Both the position numbers and the translations under genes were made by a program. The notes below the pieces were generated by a model. It was given only the letters and a program-made list of their open reading frames with translations. It made no database searches and was not told the DNA's origin. From Rhodocaloribacter litoris (GTDB taxonomy: Bacteria > Bacteroidota > Rhodothermia > Rhodothermales > ISCAR-4553), in the NCBI RefSeq assembly GCF_011682235.2, contig NZ_CP076718.1, forward strand, positions 2,803,134 through 2,867,133: 64,000 nucleotides of DNA, given 5' to 3'. Below are positions 52,170 to 59,445 of the stretch, piece by piece. Every line of letters starts with the position of its first letter. Position 1 is the first letter of the stretch.

Positions 52170-52946
52170 TCAGGCGTGCTCCTGGAGGTAGCGGGCCAGC
52201 ACGACGAACGCCCCGGGTTCGAGCTCTTCGGCACGGCAGGCCCCCCATCCGTGGGGGAGCGTCAGGCCGCGGTCGCGTGTCCACCGGCCGAGGCTGTTGC
52301 GCAGGGTCTTCCGGCGCTGGTTGAAGGCGGTCCGGATCACCTGGCGAAGCAGGGCCGGGTCCACACCGGACGCTGCCGCATCCCCCTGCGAAAAGTCCAG
52401 CCGTACAACCGCGCTGGTGACATCCGGTTTCGGGTAGAAGACATTTTTAGAGACGTGGAAGAGGAGCTCGGGGGCAGCGGCGAGCTGCACGGCCACGCTC
52501 AGGATGCCGTAGGCTTTGGTGCGGGGCACGGCCACCAGGCGCTGCGCCACCTCCAGCTGCATCATGACGACGGCCTCGGCCAGGTGGGATCGGGCGTCGA
52601 GCAGGCCGAAGAGGATCTCGCTGGTGATGTAGTAGGGCAGGTTGCCGATGACGTAGAGGGGGCGTCCCTTCTCGCGGGCGAGGGCGGCCCAGTCCGTCGC
52701 CAGCACGTCGGCGTGGCGCACGTCGAGGCCGGGGAAGCGGTCGCGCAGGAGGGCCACGGCGCGGTCGTCCACCTCCAGGGCGGTCAGGTCGGGGAAGCGC
52801 TCGTGCAGCAGCCCCGTCAGCGCCCCGGTGCCCGGCCCGATCTCGACGACGGCCGCCCCGTCCGGCGCCCGCAACGCCCCCACGATCTTGCGGGCCACGT
52901 TGGGGTCGGTGAGGAAGTTCTGGCCGAGAGACTTGCGGGGCTTCAT
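52170..52946 (-). CDS. rsmA: 16S rRNA (adenine-1518/1519-N6) dimethyltransferase
   Basis: Dimethylates two adjacent adenines near the 3' end of 16S rRNA. It has 258 residues. SAM-binding motif I is VVEIGPGTGALTGLL, the catalytic NLPY motif is VIGNLPYYITSEI, and the N-terminal KSLGQNFLTDPNVARKIV is diagnostic. The C-terminal helical domain contains AFNQRRKTLRNSLG. Confidence 0.97.
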   Translation of the reverse strand: MKPRKSLGQNFLTDPNVARKIVGALRAPDGAAVVEIGPGTGALTGLLHERFPDLTALEVDDRAVALLRDRFPGLDVRHADVLATDWAALAREKGRPLYVIGNLPYYITSEILFGLLDARSHLAEAVVMMQLEVAQRLVAVPRTKAYGILSVAVQLAAAPELLFHVSKNVFYPKPDVTSAVVRLDFSQGDAAASGVDPALLRQVIRTAFNQRRKTLRNSLGRWTRDRGLTLPHGWGACRAEELEPGAFVVLARYLQEHA

Positions 52947-52976
52947 ACCTTGTCTATCTGGAGAGAACCGGGGCGT

Positions 52977-53155
52977 TTGTAGTGCGCGGTGCGTGGTGCG
53001 TAGTGCCTAATGCGTGATGCGTAGTGCGTAAGGATGTGGTGCGTAGTGCTTGGTGCGTAGTGCGTAAGGATGTGGTGCGTAGTGCTTGGTGCGTAGTGCG
53101 TAAAGATCGCGTGCTGCGCTCTACGAAATACGCACTCCGAAATACGCACGACGCC
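52977..53155. repeat. GTGCGTAGTGC-type repeat region with 36-bp tandem units
   Basis: Two identical 36-bp units (53023-53058 and 53059-53094, AGTGCGTAAGGATGTGGTGC...) are followed by a partial third unit from 53095. They sit inside a longer stretch built from variants of GTGCGTAGTGC, ending with reversed-sense ACGCAC motifs near 53126-53150. The region has no open reading frame of interest. A related inverted repeat is at 54028-54074. Confidence 0.85.
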
Positions 53156-53602
53156 CTATGCCCCCGGGAGGCGGCGGTGCAGGGCGTCGAGGAAGCGGCG
53201 CACGCGGCGTTCGTTCACCCCGAAGTCGCTGTAGCCGACGCGGCTGGCGCTGCGCAGGTGCAGGGCGCTGCCCGTGCCGAAGGGTTCCACACGGAGCGCC
53301 ACGTCGTCGTAGAACACGAAGACGCGGAAGACGGCGTCGGCGCGGCGGGCGCCGGCGTCGAGCGTGGCGGGGCCCAGGGCGGCCAGGGCGTCACGGGCCC
53401 GGGCGAAGAGCGTGTCGGCGTCGACCGGGTAGAGGCGGGTCAGGCGGACGCAGTTGGGTGAGGCGGGACAGGGCGGCAGGGGGTTGGCCGGCCCGTCGTC
53501 CGAGGGGAAGGCGTCGGGATCCGAGGCGAGCGTGCGGGAGAGGACGAGCGTGCCCGCCCCCAGGACGGCCAGGAGGAGGACGGCGCGAGCGAGCCGGCGC
53601 AT
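53156..53602 (-). CDS. DUF1499 protein
   Basis: A 148-residue exported or membrane-anchored protein. It has an N-terminal hydrophobic segment (LARAVLLLAVLGAGTLVL) and then the DUF1499 pattern CPASPNCVRLTRLYPVDADT, VFRVFVFYDDVALRV and LHLRSASRVGYSDFGVNERR. The family function is unknown. It starts 4 bases after ccmE ends. Confidence 0.82.
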   Translation of the reverse strand: MRRLARAVLLLAVLGAGTLVLSRTLASDPDAFPSDDGPANPLPPCPASPNCVRLTRLYPVDADTLFARARDALAALGPATLDAGARRADAVFRVFVFYDDVALRVEPFGTGSALHLRSASRVGYSDFGVNERRVRRFLDALHRRLPGA

Positions 53603-53606
53603 GGCG

Positions 53607-53996
53607 TCACTCGACGGTGGTTTGCAGGCCCCGGGCGTCGTTGTACTTCGAGGGGCACTTCACCAGGATGTTCTCCGCCACGAACACGTCGCCCTGTGCG
53701 TAGCCGTCGATCACCAGGCGCTCGGCGTCCTCGAAGTTGGCGGGCTTCGGGTTCGCATAGCGCACCTGCCGCACGTTGCCCAGTTCGTCGCGCATGTAGA
53801 ACGAGAACACGTTGGCGGCGGGGTCATAGGTGGCCGGCTGCTCTTTGACCCACTGTCCGACCACATGCGCCTTCGAGCCGGTCTCGGCCGCCCGGGCAAA
53901 GTCCATGTACCCGCCGACCTGCTGGCCGAAGTTCAGAAAGAGCACCGAGGTGAAGCCGATGAGGAGGACCAGGCCGATGATCGTCTTCTTGTTCAT
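53607..53996 (-). CDS. ccmE: Cytochrome c maturation heme chaperone CcmE, CxxxY type
   Basis: Periplasmic heme carrier of 129 residues, with an N-terminal membrane anchor (IIGLVLLIGFTSVLFL) and then an OB-fold: VGQWVKEQPATYDPAANVFS and YMRDELGNVRQVRYANPKPA. The heme-binding residue, His in E. coli-type HxxxY, is here Cys in ILVKCPSKYNDA. CxxxY variants are known in some other bacteria and archaea. It belongs to the ccm gene group. Confidence 0.88.
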   Translation of the reverse strand: MNKKTIIGLVLLIGFTSVLFLNFGQQVGGYMDFARAAETGSKAHVVGQWVKEQPATYDPAANVFSFYMRDELGNVRQVRYANPKPANFEDAERLVIDGYAQGDVFVAENILVKCPSKYNDARGLQTTVE

Positions 53997-54027
53997 GACG
54001 GGGCGTGGATTATAGGCTGCGTGGTTC

Positions 54028-54074
54028 GTCGTGCGTGGTGCGTACAGGGTTGCGCTTTACGCACGACGCACGAC
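54028..54074. repeat. 17-bp inverted repeat between ccmE and the CcmD-like gene
   Basis: GTCGTGCGTGGTGCGTA (54028-54044) and TACGCACGACGCACGAC (54058-54074) are inverted copies with one mismatch around a 13-base loop. They share the GTGCGT motif with the tandem repeats at 52977-53155. The hairpin lacks a T-tract, so it is more likely a mobile or structural repeat or an mRNA stabiliser than a terminator. Confidence 0.75.
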
Positions 54075-54080
54075 GTAATA

Positions 54081-54347
54081 CTAAAAGTCGTCGTGTTCTT
54101 CGGGAATGCGTTCTTCGACGGTTCGTTCCAGCGCGTCGAGTTTGCGGTCGGTGCGGTAGAGGAAGAAAAGGAGGCCGAACCAGATGATGAGCACGACGGC
54201 CAGGACGACGTAGAGCTTGTCGTGGGCGAGCATCACCTGTTCGAGTCCGGTGGGGGGCTGGGTGGGCAGGGCGCCGGGCCAGAGGCTGTCGTACGGGGCG
54301 GCCTGTGCGGCCCGGGGGGCCTCCTGGAGGGAAAGGGCGGGGAGCAT
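54081..54347 (-). CDS. ccmD: CcmD-like small membrane protein
   Basis: An 88-residue protein with one membrane segment (about 45-67, KLYVVLAVVLIIWFGLLFFL) followed by the charged YRTDRKLDALERTVEER, the pattern of CcmD-family proteins that support heme export. It lies 19 bases after ccmC. The N-terminal extension is longer than usual for CcmD. Confidence 0.75.
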   Translation of the reverse strand: MLPALSLQEAPRAAQAAPYDSLWPGALPTQPPTGLEQVMLAHDKLYVVLAVVLIIWFGLLFFLYRTDRKLDALERTVEERIPEEHDDF

Positions 54348-54366
54348 GGTTGGCGGCGGGTAGGGT

Positions 54367-55080
54367 TCAGTATTCGGGGTCGCCCTGGAGGCGGTGCTTG
54401 AGCCGGGCCAGGCGCACGCGCTGCGTGTAGAGGACCCAGAAGAGGCCCAGGAAGCCGAGCACGGCGGCGTAGAAGATCGGGCGCATGGCCGGGGCCAGGT
54501 CCGTTTCGCTGAAGGCCGGGTTGCCCTCGGCGCCGGGGTGGAGGCTCGGCATCTGGCGGGGGACGATGTAGAGCAGGAACGGGACGGTGGAGGCCGCGAA
54601 CAGGTTGTAGACGGCCGCCATCCGGGCGCGCCGGTGCGGCTCGTCGATGGCGGTGCGGAGGACGAAGTAGGCGCCGTAGATCAGGAGTTGCACGGCCGCC
54701 ATCGTCTGGCGCGGGTCGAAGTTCCACCAGATGCTGGTGCCCACGTACCAGGTGAAGCGAGCCCAGACGATGCCGGTGGCGAGTCCCAGCAGCCCGAAGG
54801 CAAAGCCGACGCGGGCCGCCTGCAGGGCCCGGATGTCGCGCAGCAGGTCGCCCGTGCGCAGCACCTGCAGCGAGTGGTAGGCCGAGACGAAGGCGGCGGC
54901 CATCATCGTGAACCACATCGGCACGTGGAAGTAGAGGTTACGCGCCGTGTGTTCGAGGATGCTCAGGCGCGGGATGTCGCGGACGAACGCGGCGACGATC
55001 ATCCCCGTCAGCCACACGGCCACCACGTTGCGCACCAGCCGGTACCGCTTCACGTCGACGCCCGCTTGCGTTTCCTTCAT
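54367..55080 (-). CDS. ccmC: Cytochrome c maturation heme-handling protein CcmC
   Basis: Membrane protein that loads heme onto CcmE. It has 237 residues and six membrane segments. The WWD-like heme domain reads WYVGTSIWWNFDPRQTMAAV. Flanking His are in ARNLYFHVPMWFTMM and SLHPGAEGNP. It is next to ccmB and the CcmD-like gene in the usual order. Confidence 0.93.
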   Translation of the reverse strand: MKETQAGVDVKRYRLVRNVVAVWLTGMIVAAFVRDIPRLSILEHTARNLYFHVPMWFTMMAAAFVSAYHSLQVLRTGDLLRDIRALQAARVGFAFGLLGLATGIVWARFTWYVGTSIWWNFDPRQTMAAVQLLIYGAYFVLRTAIDEPHRRARMAAVYNLFAASTVPFLLYIVPRQMPSLHPGAEGNPAFSETDLAPAMRPIFYAAVLGFLGLFWVLYTQRVRLARLKHRLQGDPEY

Positions 55081-55132
55081 GGTCCTTTTTGCGCTGGCAC
55101 GTTGCGTGTTGTTGCGTTCGCTGCCGCCTGCA

Positions 55133-55156
55133 CGGGCAGAAACCCGCGGCTACGTG
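55133..55156 (+). repeat. Dispersed REP-like repeat, partial copy 3
   Basis: CGGGCAGAAACCCGCGGCTACGTG-like sequence: matches the 3' half of the dispersed repeat, with a changed 5' half. Confidence 0.55.
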
Positions 55157-55179
55157 CTTTCTGCTGTCCGGATGAGCAG

Positions 55180-55206
55180 GCCCGGGCTGAAGCCCGCGGC
55201 TACGTG
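55180..55206 (+). repeat. Dispersed REP-like repeat, copy 4
   Basis: A full copy of the repeat, GCCCGGGCTGAAGCCCGC then GGCTACGTG, in the spacer before ccmC, 24 bases after the partial copy. Confidence 0.7.
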
Positions 55207-55258
55207 CGTTCTATGGTCTGGTTGAAACGTTCAACGTGCAGCGTTCAACGTGGAACGC

Positions 55259-55930
55259 TCATTCGTTCCACACGTGGTCGAACAGGAGCACCGAGACGGT
55301 GATGACGACGCCGGCGAAGCCGAAGAGCGTCGTCAGTTCGTCGCCGGCTTCGCGCCAGCCGTTGCCGCCGGGCAGGGCGGCCCGGGTGGCGCTCACGACC
55401 GAGAGCAGCAGCGGCACCAGCAGCGGAAAGAGCAGCACCGGCAGCAGGGGCCCCCGGTTGGCCGCCCGTGCGATGAGCGCCGCCAGCAGCGTCGTGGCGC
55501 CGGCCAGGCCAAGGGCGCCCAGCACGAGCGTCGCCAGCAGCAGGCCCGGGGCCTGCACCGCCACGCGCAGGAGCAGGATGAACGCCCCCAGCGCCACTAG
55601 GTTCACCCCCAGCACCAGCAGGAAGTTGAACAGGAGCTTGCCCGCGTAGACCATGCTGCCCCGGGTGTTGAGCCGCAGCAGCAGCACCGTCCCGCGCTCC
55701 TCCTCGCTGATGAACGCCCGGCCCAGCCCGACGGCTGCCGAGAACAGGATCACCACCCAGAGCAGCGCGGATTGCACGCGCGGGCTCACCGTCACCGGGC
55801 CGAGGCCGAAGGCCACCAGCAGCAGCGACGAGAGCACGAACAGCAGGAGCATGCTCACGGCATAGCGGCTGCGCAACTCCAGCCGCAGGTCCTTCTCGAA
55901 GACCGCCCAGGTGCCGTAGAGCCAGTTCAT
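55259..55930 (-). CDS. ccmB: Heme exporter membrane subunit CcmB
   Basis: Membrane subunit of the CcmAB ABC complex that releases holo-CcmE. It has 223 residues and six membrane segments. The N-terminus FEKDLRLELRSRYAVSMLLL and FISEEERGTVLLLRLNT match the family. The ATPase CcmA is not next to it. It may lie elsewhere in the genome. Confidence 0.92.
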   Translation of the reverse strand: MNWLYGTWAVFEKDLRLELRSRYAVSMLLLFVLSSLLLVAFGLGPVTVSPRVQSALLWVVILFSAAVGLGRAFISEEERGTVLLLRLNTRGSMVYAGKLLFNFLLVLGVNLVALGAFILLLRVAVQAPGLLLATLVLGALGLAGATTLLAALIARAANRGPLLPVLLFPLLVPLLLSVVSATRAALPGGNGWREAGDELTTLFGFAGVVITVSVLLFDHVWNE

Positions 55931-56083
55931 GGGAGGGTCGCGTTCGCCGGCCTCACGGGGTGGCCGGATCGGCCGGCGTCCTCTTGATTGAGGCTTGCCT
56001 GGCAGAAGATATCGCTGCCGGCGGCCTCCGGCGAACGGGAACGCCGGTTTCCGCGGGCAATTCACGCGGGCGACGCCGTTTCT

Positions 56084-57061
56084 TCACGCGGGCGGCGGGC
56101 CGAAGTCGCCCACGAAGGCGATCTCGGGCTCGAGCCGGTAGCCCGTCTCCCGCTCGACGACCTCCTGCGCCAGGGCGATCAGCGCTCGCACGTCGGCGGC
56201 CGTGGCCCCGCCCCGGTTCACGATGATGTTGGCGTGGCGGTGGGTGATCTCGGCGCCGCCGATGCGCGTCCCCTTCAACCCGCACTGGTCGATGAGGCGG
56301 CCGGCGCCGATGCCTTCGATCTTTTTGAAGATGGAGCCGGCGCTCGGTTCGGTCTCCAGCGGGGGGTGGCGCTCGCGTCGCCAGGCCAGGTTGGCCGCCA
56401 TGACCGCGCGCATCCGGGCCGGGTCCGCCGGAGCGAGCTGGAAGGTGGCCGAGAGGACGATGTCGTCCCGCTCATGCAGGACCGAGTAGTCGTAGCCGAA
56501 GCGGAAGTAGTCCCGGCCGGCGGTGCGGCGCTCGCCCTCGGCCGTGAGGAGCTCGGCCTCCAGGAAGACCTCTTCGATGAACATCGTGCGGGAGCGGTCC
56601 GGCGAGAGGAAGTGCAGGTTCTGCCAGAGGGCGCCGCCGACCGTTGAGGGGATGCCGACGTAGTGCTCCAGGCCGGAGAGGCCTGCCGCGACCGCCGCCT
56701 CGATGACATCCGGATAGACGATGGCACCGCTGGCGGCCCAGAGGCGGTGCGTTGCGGGGTGGATGCGGAAAGCGCGGGCGGCGTTGCGGATGACCAGCCC
56801 GCGAAAGCCCCCGTCGCCCACGAGGATGTTGGCCCCGAGGCCGAGCAGGAAATAGGGGAGGCCCAGCTGCCGCGCCACGGTGATTGCACGGGCGAGCTCC
56901 TCCGGCGTTCGGGCCTCGAAGAAAAGGTCGGCCGGCCCGCCGATCCTGAACGTGGTGTAGGGAGCCAGCGGAACGCCACAGCGGAGGCGTTCCGGCCCCA
57001 GGGCGTCTGCCAGGGCCGACGTGAGGCCGGTGTCGAGGAGGGCTTTGGCGTTCCGGTTCAT
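56084..57061 (-). CDS. murB: UDP-N-acetylenolpyruvoylglucosamine reductase
   Basis: FAD enzyme that makes UDP-N-acetylmuramate for peptidoglycan. It has 325 residues. The N-terminal FAD-binding motif is TTFRIGGPADLFFEART, then LGLGANILVGDGGFRGLVI, and the family loop GIPSTVGGALWQN. The catalytic Ser lies in EPSAGSIFKKIEG and the Glu in LEPEIAFVGDFG. The type II form is indicated by SIFK in place of the type I loop. Confidence 0.95.
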   Translation of the reverse strand: MNRNAKALLDTGLTSALADALGPERLRCGVPLAPYTTFRIGGPADLFFEARTPEELARAITVARQLGLPYFLLGLGANILVGDGGFRGLVIRNAARAFRIHPATHRLWAASGAIVYPDVIEAAVAAGLSGLEHYVGIPSTVGGALWQNLHFLSPDRSRTMFIEEVFLEAELLTAEGERRTAGRDYFRFGYDYSVLHERDDIVLSATFQLAPADPARMRAVMAANLAWRRERHPPLETEPSAGSIFKKIEGIGAGRLIDQCGLKGTRIGGAEITHRHANIIVNRGGATAADVRALIALAQEVVERETGYRLEPEIAFVGDFGPPPA

Positions 57062-57106
57062 AGCGACAGCGGGAAAGGCGCTCCGTTAACGAAACGGACG
57101 GCGTCC

Positions 57107-57136
57107 TTGTTGCCGCGCCCCTTTCGTGTTACCTTG
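57107..57136 (+). promoter_or_regulatory. Candidate promoter of the SPFH gene
   Basis: TTG (57107-57109), 20 bases, TACCTTG (57130-57136), 44 bases before the ATG. It is a looser match to the TTTG / TAnnTTTG pattern than those at 7989 and 30997. Confidence 0.35.
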
Positions 57137-57179
57137 CCGGACGACAACAGCATGTTCGATCCTTTCAGACAGGCGTACC

Positions 57180-58016
57180 ATGGCGACGAACAACTATCCG
57201 AACCTGACCCGTGCCCTGGCGCGCATGGGCGTGCTCGTCTTGCTCTTCATCCTCCTTGCCGCGATGGCCGGGGGATGCATGACCACCACGATCGGCTCCG
57301 GCCAGGCCGGCGTCAAGTACAGCATCTTCGGAGGCACCGACCTGAACCAGACCTTCGGCGAAGGGCTTCAGGTGCATGCTCCGTGGGTGGACATCATCCG
57401 GTACGACGTGCGCGTGGAAGAGAAGCTGGAAGCCATGGAAGTGCTTTCCTCCAACGGCCTGAACATCGGCATGGACGTCTCGGTTCGCTGGCAACCGGAG
57501 GTGGACAGGCTCCCGCAGCTTCACACCACCTACGGCACGGATTACTACCGGAAGCTCATCCAGCCGGAGCTGCGCAGCGCCGTGCGCGAGGTGGTGGGGC
57601 GCTATACGCCGGAGCAGCTCTATTCGAGCAAGCGCACCGAGTTGCAGGGGCAGATCTTCGAGCGGGTGAAAACGGGCGTCGAGCCGCGCTTCGTCAAGGT
57701 CGAAGCCGTCCTCATTCGCGACGTGCGCCTGCCGGAGCAGATCCGGGTGGCCATCGAGAACAAGCTGAAGGAGGAACAGGAGGCCGAACGGTACCAGTAC
57801 ACGCTGGAGAAAGAGCGCCTGGAGGCCGAGCGCAAGCGCATCGAGGCCGAAGGCGAGGCCGAGTACCAGCGCATCATCACACAGAGCCTCTCCTCGCAGT
57901 TCCTCCGCTTCAAGGGCATCGAGGCCACGCAGCTGCTCGCCAACTCGCCCAACACCAAGACCATCATCATCGGTGCCGGCGACGACGGCCTGCCGGTGAT
58001 CCTGGGAGGGCAGTAG
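57180..58016 (+). CDS. Prohibitin-like SPFH/band-7 protein
   Basis: A 278-residue membrane-anchored scaffold. The N-terminal membrane segment (about 17-35) ends in AGGC, a possible lipid-attachment site. The band-7 domain spans about 40-225 (SGQAGVKYSIFGGTDLNQTF, VDIIRYDVRVEEKLEAMEVL, FVKVEAVLIRDVRLPEQI). A coiled coil follows (about 195-235, KLKEEQEAERYQYTLEKERL). The prohibitin-type ending is IIIGAGDDGLPVILGGQ. It diverges from murB. Confidence 0.88.
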   Translation: MATNNYPNLTRALARMGVLVLLFILLAAMAGGCMTTTIGSGQAGVKYSIFGGTDLNQTFGEGLQVHAPWVDIIRYDVRVEEKLEAMEVLSSNGLNIGMDVSVRWQPEVDRLPQLHTTYGTDYYRKLIQPELRSAVREVVGRYTPEQLYSSKRTELQGQIFERVKTGVEPRFVKVEAVLIRDVRLPEQIRVAIENKLKEEQEAERYQYTLEKERLEAERKRIEAEGEAEYQRIITQSLSSQFLRFKGIEATQLLANSPNTKTIIIGAGDDGLPVILGGQ

Positions 58017-58085
58017 GACCGTCCCGGGCCGCTCCCTGCGAGGGCGAAGGATGGGGGAAAAACGAAAGCCCTGTCCGGATATTAT

Positions 58086-58115
58086 TTGCCTGGATTGACA
58101 AAAATTTTATATTAT
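58086..58115 (+). promoter_or_regulatory. AT-rich promoter candidate
   Basis: TTGCCT (58086-58091) with TATATT (58108-58113, 16-base spacer) or TATTAT (58110-58115, 18-base spacer), in an AT-rich pocket within the 290-base spacer before 58309. Confidence 0.4.
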
Positions 58116-58308
58116 GCACATCTAACTACCGAGATAGGCGGCACCCTTGAGATGCTGAATACCCGGTGAGGCAGGATCGGGTTGTGCGATCCGTCACCTG
58201 CTCACCCCGTTGTCTTTCATCCGGGGGCGAAAGTGCGCGAATCGCCCTTGAAAGACGTGCTCACCCACCACGTTTGCAGCATCCTCCAACCCCTCATCGG
58301 AAGACGCC

Positions 58309-58584
58309 ATGATCTCAAAGTTACTGCGGGTCAGTGGTATACTGGCCTTTCTTGCGCCTGGATGGGTCATGGCGCAACGTGTTGCCCTTTCAGGCGTGGT
58401 CACGGGTGCTAGTGGAGGTCCGCTTCGCGGAGCCGACGTTCTGAGCGGAGAACCGATGCTCGGGATGGCCGCCGGCGTCGACGGGCGTTACGGTTTCAAG
58501 GTGCTGCCCAGAGACGGCTCGTGGCGGAGAGGTACGCGGCCTGGTGAAGTGGCCGGGGAACGGAACAGGCGGCTGGATACGAGC
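58309..58584 (+). pseudogene. Truncated start of a secreted protein, in frame with the MGMT gene
   Basis: The frame opens with a good signal peptide (MISKLLRVSGILAFLAPGWV then MAQ) and the start of a carboxypeptidase-regulatory-like domain (RVALSGVVTGASGGPLRGAD, then GVDGRYGFKVLP), as at the N-terminus of TonB-linked receptors. The domain then breaks off and continues in frame into the MGMT-family gene. It looks like the remains of a deleted receptor gene, not a real fusion protein. Confidence 0.6.
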
Positions 58585-58950
58585 ATGACTAAGCAGGTAC
58601 GTGACGACTTTTTCCGGCGGGTATGGGAGGTCGTCGAACGGATCCCGCCGGGGCGTGTGACGACCTACGGGCACATCGCGGCCTACCTGGGCACCCGGAG
58701 TGCCGCACGGACGGTGGGCTGGGCGCTGAACGCGGCCGCTGGGACGGCCCTGCCCTGCCACCGCGTGGTCAACCGCTTCGGAGCCCTCTCCGGCCGTGTG
58801 CATTTCGGCGGGCCGTTCATCATGGAGGACCTGCTCCGGAGCGAGGGCATCACGTTCACCGGAGACGGCCGGGTCGATCTGGAAAAGCATCTCTGGGACC
58901 CGGCATCGCCGGAGGAAGGGGAGCCCCCTCCCCTGGCCGAGGTGTCGTAG
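58585..58950 (+). CDS. MGMT-family alkyltransferase-like protein
   Basis: DNA-binding repair protein of the O6-alkylguanine alkyltransferase superfamily. It has 121 residues, the compact form lacking the N-terminal domain. The motif VVERIPPGRVTTYGHIAAYL (winged helix), the Arg-finger region SAARTVGWALNAA and the active-site loop LPCHRVVNRFGALSG, with Cys present, suggest it can accept an alkyl group. Many short homologues have Trp or Ala at that place. The ATG at 58585 gives the natural start MTKQVRDDFF. Confidence 0.83.
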   Translation: MTKQVRDDFFRRVWEVVERIPPGRVTTYGHIAAYLGTRSAARTVGWALNAAAGTALPCHRVVNRFGALSGRVHFGGPFIMEDLLRSEGITFTGDGRVDLEKHLWDPASPEEGEPPPLAEVS

Positions 58951-59445
58951 GCTCCGTGCCGGTTCTGGTTCGCGGTGTCCCGGCGGCTATTTACGGGTGC
59001 GTCTGTACCGGTCATGGTGCACTGACGACCGTTTGCACCGTCCGGAGCGGTTACGCGGTCCCGTTGAATTATTTTTCAGGAAACCCAGGAGATGCCCTTT
59101 CTCCCCCCGCCCGGGAGGTATATTCGTTTGAACGGATAGTGTGCAGACCGTTCCGGCGAGCGGCCTCCCGACAGCTGAACCCTCATCGTAAGGCGACGCA
59201 TCGATCGGATCTGTGAGCGCGATACGGGACGATACGAGCAGGTTTTTTTCCGGCGAGCTAGGATTAAGGATCCGGAAGCGCTTTCGGTCCGTCCGGTTCC
59301 GGCGCCAGGACGGTGAGGTGGTTCCCGCATACGGTCACGGTTGTAGCCGGAGGGTAGCCATAGAACTCCGGTATGTGGCAATACAGGGTGCCTGTGTGCA
59401 GGCATCCCGGCATAACAGATCCACCAACCACTCATCAGACGAACC
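58951..59445. other. Intergenic region before the SusC gene
   Basis: About 500 bases without a convincing gene. It contains AT-richer patches (59065-59090, 59246-59280) that could hold promoters for the SusC/SusD pair, and GGTTTTTTTCC at about 59250, but no clear terminator or riboswitch. Confidence 0.5.

Noticed and set aside
58016..58308. Riboswitch in the spacer before 58309
   Set aside because: Some GC-rich hairpins can be drawn, but none matches a class I can name, and the downstream frame is a truncated gene.
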